From Bacteroidales bacterium (GTDB taxonomy: Bacteria; Bacteroidota; Bacteroidia; Bacteroidales; UBA932): a stretch of 64,000 nt of DNA. The translations under genes and the position numbers were made by a program. The notes under the pieces are model-generated. The model saw nothing but the letters and a program-made list of their open reading frames with translations. It was not told the origin of the DNA and made no database searches. The stretch spans positions 717,606 through 781,605 of the forward strand of contig JAFZOK010000013.1 in assembly GCA_017550655.1 (NCBI GenBank). The letters run 5' to 3'. The number at the start of each line of letters is the position of its first letter. The first letter of the stretch is position 1. This document shows positions 15,443 to 23,740 of this stretch, in pieces.

Positions 15443-16450
15443 CTACTGCTTACCAATCAAAACTGATTTTATATTCTTTGCGATAGCCTCAATGACATTT
15501 ATGCTAACACTATTTCCAAATTGTTTGTAAAGGTGAACATCCGCTAACGGCAAAACGAAGGTATCAGGAAAACCCTGCAACCGAGCCCATTCTCTTGGTG
15601 TCATTTTACGAATGCTCTCATTGTTAATTTCTCCCTTTATATGTGTACTTGGTTTCATAGAGTGCGGACGCTCATCTTTTATAAGATTACCCTCTCGCCC
15701 CATTCCGCCGCAAACGATAGTCCCTGCTATTCCATCTAAATCTCTAACAACGTATCCGAATCCATGTCCTTTTGCTTCGTGTCTCGCTTTATGTGCTTTT
15801 AATGTATTCAGATAAACATTGCTCAAATAGTATTTTGAATCAATAGGTGCTTCTTCAAGAATATCCCTTATACATACGTTTTTTTTGTTGCCCTCTGGAA
15901 ACAAAAATTCTGTTGGGGCAATGTCATTTCTAAAACATACAATATAAATTCTTTCTCTATTTTGAGGAACGCCGAAATCCTTGCTGTTAAGTATCTTTGA
16001 AAATACCTTATATCCAAGTTTTTCAAAAGTATCCACAATTACCTTAAATGTCCTTCCCTTATCGTGAATTGTTAAGCCTTTTACGTTTTCGCAAAAAATA
16101 ACTTTTGGTTTATGATAGTCGCAAATTCTTGCCACATCTAAAAATAAAGTTCCACGACACATTCCCTTATAATCATCGTTAAATCCTTGGTGTTTCCCTG
16201 CCATAGAAAATGCTTGACAAGGGAAACCTGCTAAACAAATGTCAAAAGGAGGAATATCTTGTTCTTTAATTTGGGTAATATCACCTGCTATGTCAAAATC
16301 ATCCTTAAAATTTGCCTTGTATGTAAGTTGGGCATACTTGTCCCATTCGCTTACAAAAATGGTTTTAACACTCTTTCCAAAAGCATTGTCAAAACCTAAT
16401 CTAATCCCGCCGATACCCGCAAATAAATCTATTGTTGTAAAATGTTTCAT
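15443..16450 (-). CDS. dcm: DNA (cytosine-5) methyltransferase
   Basis: A 335-residue C5-methyltransferase. Conserved motifs in order: I (DLFAGIGGIRLGFDNAFG, S-adenosylmethionine binding), IV (FPCQAFSMAG, catalytic Cys), VI (FCENVKGL), VIII (QNRERIYIVCF), IX (MTPREWARLQGFPDTF) and X (YKQFGNSVSINVIEAI). The target-recognition domain lies between VIII and IX and its specificity cannot be read by eye. The start MKHFTTIDLFAG at 16450 is the family-typical one. It precedes vsr and forms a restriction-modification-repair set with it and the putative nuclease at 14383. Confidence 0.93.
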   Translation of the reverse strand: MKHFTTIDLFAGIGGIRLGFDNAFGKSVKTIFVSEWDKYAQLTYKANFKDDFDIAGDITQIKEQDIPPFDICLAGFPCQAFSMAGKHQGFNDDYKGMCRGTLFLDVARICDYHKPKVIFCENVKGLTIHDKGRTFKVIVDTFEKLGYKVFSKILNSKDFGVPQNRERIYIVCFRNDIAPTEFLFPEGNKKNVCIRDILEEAPIDSKYYLSNVYLNTLKAHKARHEAKGHGFGYVVRDLDGIAGTIVCGGMGREGNLIKDERPHSMKPSTHIKGEINNESIRKMTPREWARLQGFPDTFVLPLADVHLYKQFGNSVSINVIEAIAKNIKSVLIGKQ

Positions 16451-16487
16451 ATTCAAAATCACTACAAGCAAAAATAAGGAAAAAACT

Positions 16488-16694
16488 CTATATTGCTATT
16501 AAATCTCCTTTCAAAACCACCCTTGTTGAGCCGAGAGCCCAACGCCAATTTAAGTCTTTGACAAGACACCTGTCGCTGTCCTCTCCATAGTCATCAATGA
16601 CAAGCATTCGGACACTTTCATCGCCTGGGTCAATCACTTCTTTAAACCTAACATACATCCCTGTACGGATTGGTTCATCTTGTATATCGCTCAT
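16488..16694 (-). CDS. Small hypothetical protein
   Basis: A 68-residue acidic protein (MSDIQDEPIRTGMYVRFKEV, then DPGDESVRMLVIDDYGED). It reads like a small beta-barrel with SH3-like spacing and a C-terminal VVLKGDLIAI. No known function. It begins 4 bases after the recombinase stop, so it is probably translated from the recombinase transcript and ends 37 bases before the methyltransferase start. Confidence 0.5.
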   Translation of the reverse strand: MSDIQDEPIRTGMYVRFKEVIDPGDESVRMLVIDDYGEDSDRCLVKDLNWRWALGSTRVVLKGDLIAI

Positions 16695-16698
16695 ATCC

Positions 16699-17298
16699 TT
16701 AAAATTGTAAATCATCATAAACTTCTCCGAGTTCCTGCTGGCGTAAGCCGATATATCTACGGGTAATGGACGGGGAGGTGTGGTTCATTATCTCGCTCAA
16801 TTTCAGCAAGGCGAGTTCTCCACGTCCTGCATTGTTTTCCCGTTCCCATATCTGCCTTGCCCAAGTCTTTCGGAGTGTGTGGGTGCTAAAATTAGCGATT
16901 TTCAGATTATACTGCACCCTCATCCACTTAAAGTGCCTATTTATCATTTGAACGGAGGTTGTAGAGCCGAAACGATTAAGGAAACAAGGCTCATCCATTT
17001 CCGCATCCCCGATACCGAGAGCCTCAGCACAATCCTTAATGTGTCCTTGATACCCCTTATTTATTCGTATAACCCTCCTTTTTTTGGTTTTCTGTTCTGT
17101 AATGACGAATTCCTCGGCATTGTAAATCTGACGCCACGAAATGGCTAATAAATCGCCTATTCTAATTCCAAAAAAGAAACCACATCCAACAAGCAAGGAA
17201 AGGCGAAATTTGCCATCCTTGTAGAGTTTGCGAACAAGGTTCATTGCGGTTTCCCAAGGCAAGTAATCGGCGGTGGTGTATGAGTGTTTTACTGACAT
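16699..17298 (-). CDS. Short tyrosine recombinase (catalytic domain)
   Basis: A 199-residue protein made almost only of the tyrosine-recombinase catalytic domain. The active-site residues are present: Arg in GFFFGIRIGDLLAIS, Lys in TKKRRVIRI, HxxR in STHTLRKTWAR, His in IMNHTSPSI and the nucleophile Tyr in TRRYIGL. The N-terminal DNA-binding domains of a normal integrase are missing, yet no frameshift is evident, so it may be a genuine short recombinase that resolves or excises the element, or inverts a segment. It is the second recombinase of the right-hand element. Confidence 0.8.
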   Translation of the reverse strand: MSVKHSYTTADYLPWETAMNLVRKLYKDGKFRLSLLVGCGFFFGIRIGDLLAISWRQIYNAEEFVITEQKTKKRRVIRINKGYQGHIKDCAEALGIGDAEMDEPCFLNRFGSTTSVQMINRHFKWMRVQYNLKIANFSTHTLRKTWARQIWERENNAGRGELALLKLSEIMNHTSPSITRRYIGLRQQELGEVYDDLQF

Positions 17299-17412
17299 AT
17301 CTGCTTGTTTTGTTTATGTTGGTTAAACTTGATACTTCTTTCTAAAAATTAATCTGTAATGTCTTAAAAGTCAATACTAATTTCATTTCTGATAGAGGTG
17401 GGATATGAGGCA

Positions 17413-17754
17413 TTAAGCCCCATACCCGATAAAACTACCAATGCGCATTGATTTCCATTCTCCGCTCTCGCAATCAATAAACGGAATCTGTCCGTAGCGG
17501 AGTTTCGGTTCTGTGCCTATACGAGACGCTGTCTTGACATTTGCAAGACTTCTCATTGTAGTACCCCAAAACTCCCTGATTGTGCCATCAACCTTCTGAA
17601 AGTAGCCATGTACGATACCTGTGCGGAGGCGATTAACCAACTCGTTGCATTTGCTCATCTGTAATGCGGCGGCAAAACCATCAACGCTTCTCATAGCGGA
17701 ATACTTGGCGATTGTCATTTCCTGATTGCTCAATGTCATAATCTGTGTTCTCAT
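17413..17754 (-). CDS. DUF2693-like small protein
   Basis: A 113-residue protein starting MRTQIMTLSNQEMTIAKY. The segment KVDGTIREFWGTTMRSLANV and the close DCESGEWKSMRIGSFIGYG match my recollection of DUF2693-type SH3-like proteins that are common on Bacteroides mobilisable elements. Their role is not known. The gene is divergent from 17902 and shares a structured intergenic region (17821-17871) with it. Confidence 0.55.
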   Translation of the reverse strand: MRTQIMTLSNQEMTIAKYSAMRSVDGFAAALQMSKCNELVNRLRTGIVHGYFQKVDGTIREFWGTTMRSLANVKTASRIGTEPKLRYGQIPFIDCESGEWKSMRIGSFIGYGA

Positions 17755-17820
17755 AACTTGATACTTTTTAGTGGTAAAAAATGTATTATCTATCTGTCTT
17801 TCTCTTTCAACACCACAAAG

Positions 17821-17871
17821 ATATGGCAAATTAGGCTAATCTGCAAATAAAATTAGGCTAACTTGCCATAT
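17821..17871. promoter_or_regulatory. Operator-like region between divergent genes
   Basis: A 9-bp inverted repeat, ATATGGCAA (17821-17829) and TTGCCATAT (17863-17871), encloses two direct copies of AAATTAGGCTAA at 17828-17839 and 17850-17861, spaced by exactly 22 bp (two helical turns). This arrangement suits cooperative binding of a regulator that controls both 17754 (minus) and 17902 (plus). Confidence 0.55.
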
Positions 17872-17885
17872 AATATGTAATTTTT

Positions 17886-17893
17886 TACCTTTG
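17886..17893 (+). promoter_or_regulatory. -7 box TACCTTTG for the 17902 gene
   Basis: Matches TAnnTTTG; the ATG follows 8 bases after the box, so the transcript would be nearly leaderless. The upstream repeats at 17850-17871 would overlap the -33 region. Confidence 0.5.
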
Positions 17894-17901
17894 CTCCCGA
17901 T

Positions 17902-18171
17902 ATGGATAATGAAAAGTTTGAGAAAAAGGTTATTCACCTGATTTTTAAGGGTAAAACACGTGCTGCCGATAAGCATTATTACTTTGGGAGCGTTGCCTGT
18001 ATTTATGAACATTTCTCTGCCGAGGATATTGGTATAACTCACGGCTCATTAAGGAATTACCGCATTACCGAAGTCAAACCATACGAAAACAACCAGGTGA
18101 TTATACGACAGGGCAAACTCCACACAAAACTTTTGTCCAAGCCCCGTGAGAAAAAGCCTAAAAAAGAGTAG
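17902..18171 (+). CDS. Small hypothetical protein, possible element regulator
   Basis: An 89-residue basic protein (DNEKFEKKVIHLIFKGKTRA at the start, KLLSKPREKKPKKE at the end). The middle reads ITHGSLRNYRITEVKPYENN, which could be a short HTH, but I cannot assign a family. It has its own -7 box and sits opposite the DUF2693-like gene across a repeat-rich operator region, so a DNA-binding regulatory role is plausible. Confidence 0.5.
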   Translation: MDNEKFEKKVIHLIFKGKTRAADKHYYFGSVACIYEHFSAEDIGITHGSLRNYRITEVKPYENNQVIIRQGKLHTKLLSKPREKKPKKE

Positions 18172-18177
18172 ATTAGG

Positions 18178-19113
18178 TTATTCTAACCTGTGTAGAATGT
18201 CATTCCAATAGTCTTTTTCGGTTCCCTGGGCACTTTGTTCCATTAAGTCCCGATATGGTTTCATTTTGTTCTTAATACTTGTGCCCCGCGTTGGGTAAAT
18301 GCTTCTAATCTTTGCCTCAACTTTCTCCAAATCATAATCGCAATCTCGTAATACTAACGACATTGTATAAGTCCTCATATCAGAGTAATGTTGTTCGTTT
18401 CCGTCGGGCTCTCTTATAGCCGATTTTAGGAAATCAATAATTGGATTAGCGGTTGATTTCAAGACGGATAACAACTTGTTGTCTGATATCTTCAATGATT
18501 TTCGTACTTGCTCCTTGGTGTTCAAATTTATCTCAAATCGGCACACATCATTAAACTCTCCGTCAAACCCATTTGCCGTTTTATACTTTCTATTCTTTGC
18601 TAAATTCATTTCCCGTTCTTTGTCATAAATTGTTATTCTCTTTTTCATATCCCGCGTATCCACATTCTTTTCCAAATCAAAATTCCCATTTTTGTGCTTT
18701 GTGCTTTTAAATGATTGGTAGTTGATAATGTGGCTTTTAATAAAAGGGATTAGTCTTTTGTAATCTACCCCCTTAATATCTTTTGTGTAGTCTGCTTTTA
18801 CCACTTCCGCTTGCATCATTGCTTCTATATCTATCTTGCATATTCCCATAGCATTGATATTGTTGAAACATTCCGTAATCGTGTCTAACGAAATGAGTTG
18901 CGGATAATGCTTCCCTAACACTTTGCCCGTAAATTCCAATACTACTTCTCCGTTCTCAAAATCAACTTTGATTAGGATTTCATTAGGTTTGTCCTGATAA
19001 TATCGGAGCGAGATAACCCTGCCTCCTTGTTCTATCATTTGAAATGCTTCGGGTTTGATAATAGTTATGGAATTTAGCCCTGCCACCAATTTTAACTTGT
19101 CAAATGTTTGCAC
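18178..19113 (-). CDS. Rep-like protein (phage/plasmid replication type, GTG start)
   Basis: A 311-residue protein beginning with GTG at 19113. The central part (CRFEINLNTKEQVRKSLKIS) resembles replication initiators of the filamentous-phage gene II / CRI type, which nick one strand and start rolling-circle replication. Several conserved-looking tyrosines occur (for example TIYDKEREMNLAKNRKY), but no classic HUH motif can be pinned down, so enzymatic activity is uncertain. It may drive replication of the excised element or serve as its relaxase. An in-frame stop lies shortly before the GTG. Confidence 0.5.
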   Translation of the reverse strand: MQTFDKLKLVAGLNSITIIKPEAFQMIEQGGRVISLRYYQDKPNEILIKVDFENGEVVLEFTGKVLGKHYPQLISLDTITECFNNINAMGICKIDIEAMMQAEVVKADYTKDIKGVDYKRLIPFIKSHIINYQSFKSTKHKNGNFDLEKNVDTRDMKKRITIYDKEREMNLAKNRKYKTANGFDGEFNDVCRFEINLNTKEQVRKSLKISDNKLLSVLKSTANPIIDFLKSAIREPDGNEQHYSDMRTYTMSLVLRDCDYDLEKVEAKIRSIYPTRGTSIKNKMKPYRDLMEQSAQGTEKDYWNDILHRLE

Positions 19114-19168
19114 TCTTATCTATCTTTCTGCATTATTTTTTTAACCAACTTCCTCTTGATAAGTGGTG

Positions 19169-19342
19169 TTATAGTGTCTCTCCTGAAATAGGTTTGTTCG
19201 GCACATCCTTCCAATAATCCAACATCCCTTGGGAGATATGCTGCTTGTGGGTTTCGGATTTCTTTTTGCCTTTGTTTGCTTGGGAGATTTTTTGCTTTGT
19301 CTCTGGCTCCAACTCCCGAAATTGTCTTTTGTAGTCGCTCAT
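19169..19342 (-). CDS. Small NUMOD3-like DNA-binding protein
   Basis: A 57-residue basic protein. The segment KQKISQANKGKKKSETHKQH resembles the NUMOD3 module (repeated 'S.A.KGK..SE.H...IS..') found in homing nucleases, here without any nuclease domain. Free-standing copies occur beside replication and mobilisation genes in Bacteroidota elements. Start taken at the ATG at 19342; the frame is open further upstream but the translation there (19343-19678) does not look like protein. It lies 55 bases before the Rep-like gene. Confidence 0.6.
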   Translation of the reverse strand: MSDYKRQFRELEPETKQKISQANKGKKKSETHKQHISQGMLDYWKDVPNKPISGETL

Positions 19343-19841
19343 AATCAATGTGTTTTTAATGTTATTCATAAATAAATAGTACGATAAGTAGAAAAAGTTA
19401 GTATAGTAGAAACTTTTTTTTCGTTTTTTAAAAGAACATTCTCGGAAAGCACAGAGAATGAGCATACTGCACTTTCTAAATTTTTGAGTTCGGAGGGGGA
19501 CAACGCCAAATTTGTTTCTCGGTAAGATGCCCGACAGTTCCCTCGTACTAAAACTATTACTATTGGGGCTTTGAAATAAGGCGGGATAGAAATGTAAGTT
19601 ATTGAAAATAAGAAGGTAGGGAGGGCGGGAGGTGCTATTTTCTAAATTATAGGAGTTTGAGGCACAAATTTTTCGCAAGCATCTGATTAAAAGCCGTTTT
19701 TAGCCTCTTCGCGGAGGTAAATAAATAAGCAATAATCAAATCTTTGTAAGGTGCTTGTTTATAGGAACTTAGCCATATCTTATGAGAAAACGCCCTTTTT
19801 GGCAGGATATTACCCCTTGGCTCTCGGAGATTTAACTATGG
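19343..19841. other. Non-coding stretch before the Rep/NUMOD3 pair
   Basis: About 500 bases without a convincing gene. The only structure I see is an 8-bp inverted repeat, TTAGCCAT (19769-19776) and ATGGCTAA (19838-19845), that spans the end of the integrase gene. An origin of transfer or of replication could lie here but no signature is evident. Confidence 0.3.
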
Positions 19842-21215
19842 CTAAATTTCTTGAAAATCAGGCAAAAAAGAGTAGTTGAGTTTGGATAGTTCTTTTTCAA
19901 GAGAGGTTTGTGTATATTCCGAATATACTTGCTCGGTAATATCGGTAGAACTATGCCCAAGCATACGACTAACGACAGAAAGGCTCATACCATCGTTGAG
20001 AGCACGAACGGCAAATGAGTGCCGAGCAAGGTGAAAATGGAGTTTGAAAGGTAGCCCCATCTTCTCCCCGACAACATCTAATGCTTGGTTAATCTTCGCA
20101 TTGCACGAGTTGCGTGTACGGTACAAGAGTTCCTGGTCGTTTATGTCAAAATCATCACTGACTAAATCAAAAACAAACTTCTTCCTGCGGTTCTTTGCCT
20201 TCCATCTTTCAAGAATTTTGATGGCGGCATTGCTGAGGGGTATGGTATGGCGGGGCTTATTACCTTTGGCGGTTTTGATTAGGATTTTCTTCAATTCTTT
20301 CTTCTCAAAATTGATATTGCTCCACATTAGGGTAAGGGTATCCACAAGCCTCAGCCCGCCCGCGTGAAATGCAAACAAGAACATTTCAATATACTCTTTT
20401 CTTCGTGGCTCGGTGTCTTTGTTGTAAAACTCTACTAACTTGTTTAACTGCTCTTTGGTTAAGTCCTTTCCGTCGTAGATTTCATTGTCAAGGTTCGGGG
20501 TTTCCTCTACCCTACAATCCTTGATTTGGGCATACACGCTGCCTTCTATCAGTCCTTCATCTTTTGCCCGCTCGCAAGCGTTTATAATTGGTGTCAAGGC
20601 GTGGTTGATAGTGGCATCGGAGTTATTCTTATCCCGTCGATATTGGATGTAATCATCTATGAGAGCCAACGATATATCCCCAAGGTACAATGCGGAATTG
20701 TTGTTGTATGTTCCTTTCTTCTTTGCTTTTAGGAACTGTTCAAATCCGTTCATACAACTTATGCCATTCTCATAGCGGCTCTTGCCGATTTTGTTGCGTG
20801 TGTATTTGGATTTGAGATTGTCAAGAACATACTGAACAAAATCCTTACCTCCATCCTTCCTTGTCAGTGGTTTGTCGTTGAGGATACCCTTGATTACGCC
20901 CAATGTCATTTGGTGGGGGTGCTTCTGACTATATTCTTGGAGGCAGGTATCGTAATGGCTAAGTTTTCCGTGCAGGAGGTTATTTTGCCGTTGGGCATCT
21001 CTCCCATAGGAGGCTCGGAGTTCTCCCTTGCCCGAGGAACCCTTCTCGTTCCAATCATCTACCCTTACCCTTATACCCGTATCCTTGCGGATTGGAGCGG
21101 CATCAAGCCAAGTGTATTCGTAGTAGAGGGTGTATGCCTTATTCTTATCGTAGCCGTCTTTGGGATACTTTAACCTTAATTTTCCTGTGGGATATTCCCG
21201 CCTGTGCCTACCCAT
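19842..21215 (-). CDS. Tyrosine-type site-specific integrase
   Basis: A 457-residue integrase of the Bacteroidota mobile-element type. It has an N-terminal arm-binding domain (about 1-110, starting MGRHRREYPTGKLRLKYPKD), a SAM-like core-binding domain (about 120-230) and a catalytic domain with all active residues: Arg in FHAGGLRLVDTL, Lys in IKTAKGNKPR, HxxRH in HFHLARHSFA, His in RMLGHSSTD and Tyr in EQVYSEY. It reads away from the attachment core at 21437, about 220 bases from it, the normal place for an element's integrase. It is intact, unlike its counterpart at 12719-13270. Confidence 0.92.
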   Translation of the reverse strand: MGRHRREYPTGKLRLKYPKDGYDKNKAYTLYYEYTWLDAAPIRKDTGIRVRVDDWNEKGSSGKGELRASYGRDAQRQNNLLHGKLSHYDTCLQEYSQKHPHQMTLGVIKGILNDKPLTRKDGGKDFVQYVLDNLKSKYTRNKIGKSRYENGISCMNGFEQFLKAKKKGTYNNNSALYLGDISLALIDDYIQYRRDKNNSDATINHALTPIINACERAKDEGLIEGSVYAQIKDCRVEETPNLDNEIYDGKDLTKEQLNKLVEFYNKDTEPRRKEYIEMFLFAFHAGGLRLVDTLTLMWSNINFEKKELKKILIKTAKGNKPRHTIPLSNAAIKILERWKAKNRRKKFVFDLVSDDFDINDQELLYRTRNSCNAKINQALDVVGEKMGLPFKLHFHLARHSFAVRALNDGMSLSVVSRMLGHSSTDITEQVYSEYTQTSLEKELSKLNYSFLPDFQEI

Positions 21216-21432
21216 TGTATGTGTGTTTTAATATGGACGAGGATTTTCACAAAGGTAAGAAAATAGACAAGGAAATCGCTCCTCAAAAAGCAAAATGTGC
21301 CACAGGGGTATCGGAAATAGACAAGGATATGTGCCACTTTTTTGAGCAAAAAGAATGGGACAAGGAAATTACTCCTTATCCCACTCTCTTAATTTTCAGT
21401 ACAGTAGAATTTTTCGCGCGGCTCCGAAACGC

Positions 21433-21654
21433 CTAATACTCATCCTCGTTGAAGAAAAAATCTTCCTTGCTCGGATAGTCAGGCCAAAGGTCTTCAATGT
21501 TGTCGAATACCTCTTCCTCGTCTTCAATGTCGTTGAGGTTCTCTATAACCTCGTCTGGAGCGCCGGAACGCATCGCATAGTCTAACAGCTCGCTTTTTGT
21601 GGCTGGGAATGGGGCATCTTCCAGTTTTGATGCTAACTCTAAAGTCCAGTACAT
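21433..21654 (-). CDS. DUF2795-type acidic protein, target gene of the elements
   Basis: A 73-residue very acidic protein (MYWTLELASKLEDAPFPATK at the start, DEEEVFDNIEDLWPDYPSKE in the middle, ending FFFNEDEY). Its N-terminal half matches DUF2795-like small proteins that are highly conserved in Bacteroidales, with unknown function. The last 18 bases of coding sequence form the attachment core found twice more to the left, so the gene's 3' end serves as the integration site and stays intact. A -7 box (TATATTTG, minus strand) lies at 21680-21687, about 26 bases upstream. Confidence 0.8.
   Translation of the reverse strand: MYWTLELASKLEDAPFPATKSELLDYAMRSGAPDEVIENLNDIEDEEEVFDNIEDLWPDYPSKEDFFFNEDEY
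21437..21454. repeat. Attachment core copy 3 (inside the target gene)
   Basis: TACTCATCCTCGTTGAAG at the 3' end of the DUF2795 gene; identical to the copy at 10213 and one base different from that at 13500. Similarity between the copies ends abruptly at the base after GAAG on the gene side. Confidence 0.65.
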
Positions 21655-21717
21655 TTCTCTTCTTCTCTAAAATGGGGTGCAAATATATACACTATTTTCA
21701 AATATGCAACCAAATTT

Positions 21718-22296
21718 TTATGGAAGCCAGAAAACTTCCGGGGTGCTGGTTACCGTATTGAAAAATCGTGCCAGAGTAAACAGATAGTCACTCAGGCGGT
21801 TAAGGTATTGCTTGCACTTGGAGAGATTGTTTTCAAGATTCTGGTCTGTGGAGTGGAGATTGATGGATCTTCTTTCCACCCGGCGGCAGATTGTACGTGC
21901 AACGTGGCAATGGGCGGCCTGGATAGGAGCTCCGGGAATAACGAATGCCTTGAGCGGCGGAATCTGGCCTGTCATCTCGTCTATGCTTTGCTCCAGGAAA
22001 GTTATCTCTTCATCTTCCATCGGCTTAAGGGCTTTGCCCGTACCTTCTTCAGGCATAGCGAAGAAGGCGGAAACCTTCATAAGGACCTGCTGGATACGGA
22101 GAAGGTCCTTGCGGATTTTTGTGGCGGTCTCCGCAGTGTTTGCGGGATTTTCGCTCTCGGCGATGATGAGGCCGAGATAGGAGATCAGCTCATCCGCATC
22201 TCCGTAGGCCTCAACCCTGGGGTCGTTCTTGAAAACTCTCTTTCCTCCAACCAGAGAAGTGGTTCCCTGGTCTCCGGTCTTGGTGTATATCTTCAT
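21718..22296 (-). CDS. Cob(I)alamin adenosyltransferase, PduO type
   Basis: A 192-residue enzyme that transfers the adenosyl group of ATP to cob(I)alamin, making coenzyme B12. The N-terminal signature MKIYTKTGDQGTTSLVGGKR and YGDADELISYLGLII, and the C-terminal AHVARTICRRVERRSI-type helix (here CHVARTICRRVERRSI) are those of PduO/MMAB proteins, which act as trimers in the cytosol. Its product is the cofactor of the methylmalonyl-CoA mutase encoded at 48781-52793. It is the last gene of an operon folE-mqnB-ABC ATPase-adenosyltransferase, 4 bases after the ATPase. Confidence 0.92.
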   Translation of the reverse strand: MKIYTKTGDQGTTSLVGGKRVFKNDPRVEAYGDADELISYLGLIIAESENPANTAETATKIRKDLLRIQQVLMKVSAFFAMPEEGTGKALKPMEDEEITFLEQSIDEMTGQIPPLKAFVIPGAPIQAAHCHVARTICRRVERRSINLHSTDQNLENNLSKCKQYLNRLSDYLFTLARFFNTVTSTPEVFWLP

Positions 22297-22300
22297 ATTG

Positions 22301-23023
22301 TTATTGTGCTAAAGTTGGTTTAGGATTAGGGGTGTCGCTCTCGATTTTCCCGTCGCGGAGACGGACAATTCTCCTTGCAAAGCGGGAAATGTCTTCCTCG
22401 TGGGTTACGATGATGATGGTGTTGCCCTGTCTCCAGATCTTCTCGAAGATGTTCATTATCTCGATGGAGGTCTTGGTGTCCAGGTTGCCGGTAGGCTCGT
22501 CTGCCAGGATGATGGTAGGGTTGTTGATTATGGCTCTGGCGATGGCCACTCTCTGCCTCTGGCCGCCGGACAGCTCGTTGGGCTTGTGGTCCATCCTGTC
22601 CGAAAGCCCCACAACCTCCAGGGCCTTGGTTCCAAGGTCTATCCTTTCCCTTTCTGGAGTTCCGCAGTAAATCAGGGGCAGGGCCACGTTCTCAAGGGCG
22701 GAATACCTCGGAAGAAGGTTGAAGGACTGGAACACGAAGCCGATCTGGCGGTTTCTGACATCTGCAAGCTCGGAGTCTTCCATCTGGCTTACGTCCGTTC
22801 CGCCGAGAATGTATTTGCCGGAGGTCGGGGTATCCAGGCAGCCTAGGATGTTCATCATCGTGGACTTGCCGCTGCCGGAAGGGCCCATAATGGCGATGTA
22901 GTCGTTTTTCCTTATGGACAGGGAAACTCCGTCCAGGGCGTTAACCTGCTGGTTCCCCAGAATGTATGTCTTGTGGAGGTCTTCGATTCTGATAACCTCG
23001 CTTTGGGTTCCGTTTTCTTCCAT
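22301..23023 (-). CDS. ABC transporter ATPase of the LolD/MacB type
   Basis: A 240-residue nucleotide-binding subunit. Walker A is [20 protein letters not shown], the signature and following helix are [20 protein letters not shown], Walker B is [12 protein letters not shown], and the switch His is in [15 protein letters not shown]. These features place it with the MacB/LolD/FtsE group that powers FtsX-like permeases for lipoprotein release or export. No permease gene is adjacent. It sits 4 bases from both neighbours' ends in a tightly packed operon. Confidence 0.88.
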   Translation of the reverse strand: MEENGTQSEVIRIEDLHKTYILGNQQVNALDGVSLSIRKNDYIAIMGPSGSGKSTMMNILGCLDTPTSGKYILGGTDVSQMEDSELADVRNRQIGFVFQSFNLLPRYSALENVALPLIYCGTPERERIDLGTKALEVVGLSDRMDHKPNELSGGQRQRVAIARAIINNPTIILADEPTGNLDTKTSIEIMNIFEKIWRQGNTIIIVTHEEDISRFARRIVRLRDGKIESDTPNPKPTLAQ

Positions 23024-23027
23024 TTTG

Positions 23028-23714
23028 TTATGCTATCTGTCTGAAGAACTCCTTGAGGGCTTCCTTGAGGGCATCGAGAGCCTTCGGGGTATCCCACTTG
23101 GAAGTATCTTCCTCTCCCACACGGTTGGAGACACTGCGGATCTCCATGAACTTGACATCCTCGTTAAGGCAGACATAGAAGAAGCCGGCTCCTTCCATAG
23201 TCTCGATCTGAGGCGAGTATTTGTCTATGATTCTTTTTATTGTCTTTTCTTCTCCGGTAATGGTCTGGATGGTAATGCCGGTGGCCTTTCTGTAAGACTT
23301 TGAAATATTGTCGAAGAACTCGAGCAGAGGAAGCATTTCCAGCGCTCCGTCCTTGAATGGGAACAGGTTGGCGTCCAGTGTCTTGGAATCAAACAATGTC
23401 TGAAATCCGGATGCTGTCATAAAGCCAAGGTCTCCGAAGAATTCCTTTTCTACAAGGGCGGTACTGCCTATCGGGAATTTCTCCAGGTCGTAACTGCCGG
23501 CTATGCCTATGTTGATGGCCAGGGAGTAAGGGTTGCCTTCCGCGGAGGCTTCCACGATTTTCTTGGTGGTGCGGTAGCAGGCGGATGTGGTTCCTATGCC
23601 GGTTAGCATAAAATCTATCTGGAATCGTCCGGCAATTTTGCTTTCATACAGACGGAGCGCCTGGATCGCGCAATCCAGCTCTTCCTGTTCGGCAGCACAA
23701 ATCAAAATTCTCAT
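23028..23714 (-). CDS. mqnB: Futalosine hydrolase MqnB
   Basis: A 228-residue nucleosidase of the MTAN/phosphorylase fold. It cleaves futalosine to hypoxanthine and dehypoxanthine futalosine in the alternative menaquinone pathway. Visible family features: [20 protein letters not shown], the Gly-rich strand [16 protein letters not shown] and [16 protein letters not shown], the substrate-binding [13 protein letters not shown], and [20 protein letters not shown] near the end, where the catalytic Asp normally lies. It indicates that the organism makes menaquinone by the futalosine route. It lies in the folE operon. Confidence 0.85.
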   Translation of the reverse strand: MRILICAAEQEELDCAIQALRLYESKIAGRFQIDFMLTGIGTTSACYRTTKKIVEASAEGNPYSLAINIGIAGSYDLEKFPIGSTALVEKEFFGDLGFMTASGFQTLFDSKTLDANLFPFKDGALEMLPLLEFFDNISKSYRKATGITIQTITGEEKTIKRIIDKYSPQIETMEGAGFFYVCLNEDVKFMEIRSVSNRVGEEDTSKWDTPKALDALKEALKEFFRQIA

Positions 23715-23740
23715 AATTCAAGTGTTTTCTTGTTTGTTTG

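Larger units (their letters stand above)
13518..21454 (-). mobile_element. Integrative element with restriction-modification cargo, 7.9 kb
   Basis: Lies between the cores at 13500 and 21437, directly after the DUF2795 gene. An intact tyrosine integrase (19842-21215) is next to the right core. Cargo: HTH protein, putative restriction enzyme, Vsr, C5-methyltransferase, a second short recombinase, small DNA-binding proteins and a Rep-like protein. The DNA is visibly more AT-rich than the flanks. No conjugation genes are seen, so it would need to be mobilised by another element or is a satellite. Confidence 0.65.

Noticed and set aside
19343-19678. Upstream extension of the NUMOD3-like gene
   Set aside because: The translation (rich in Ser, Phe, Asn and Tyr, with no pattern) does not look like protein and an internal ATG gives the normal small peptide.
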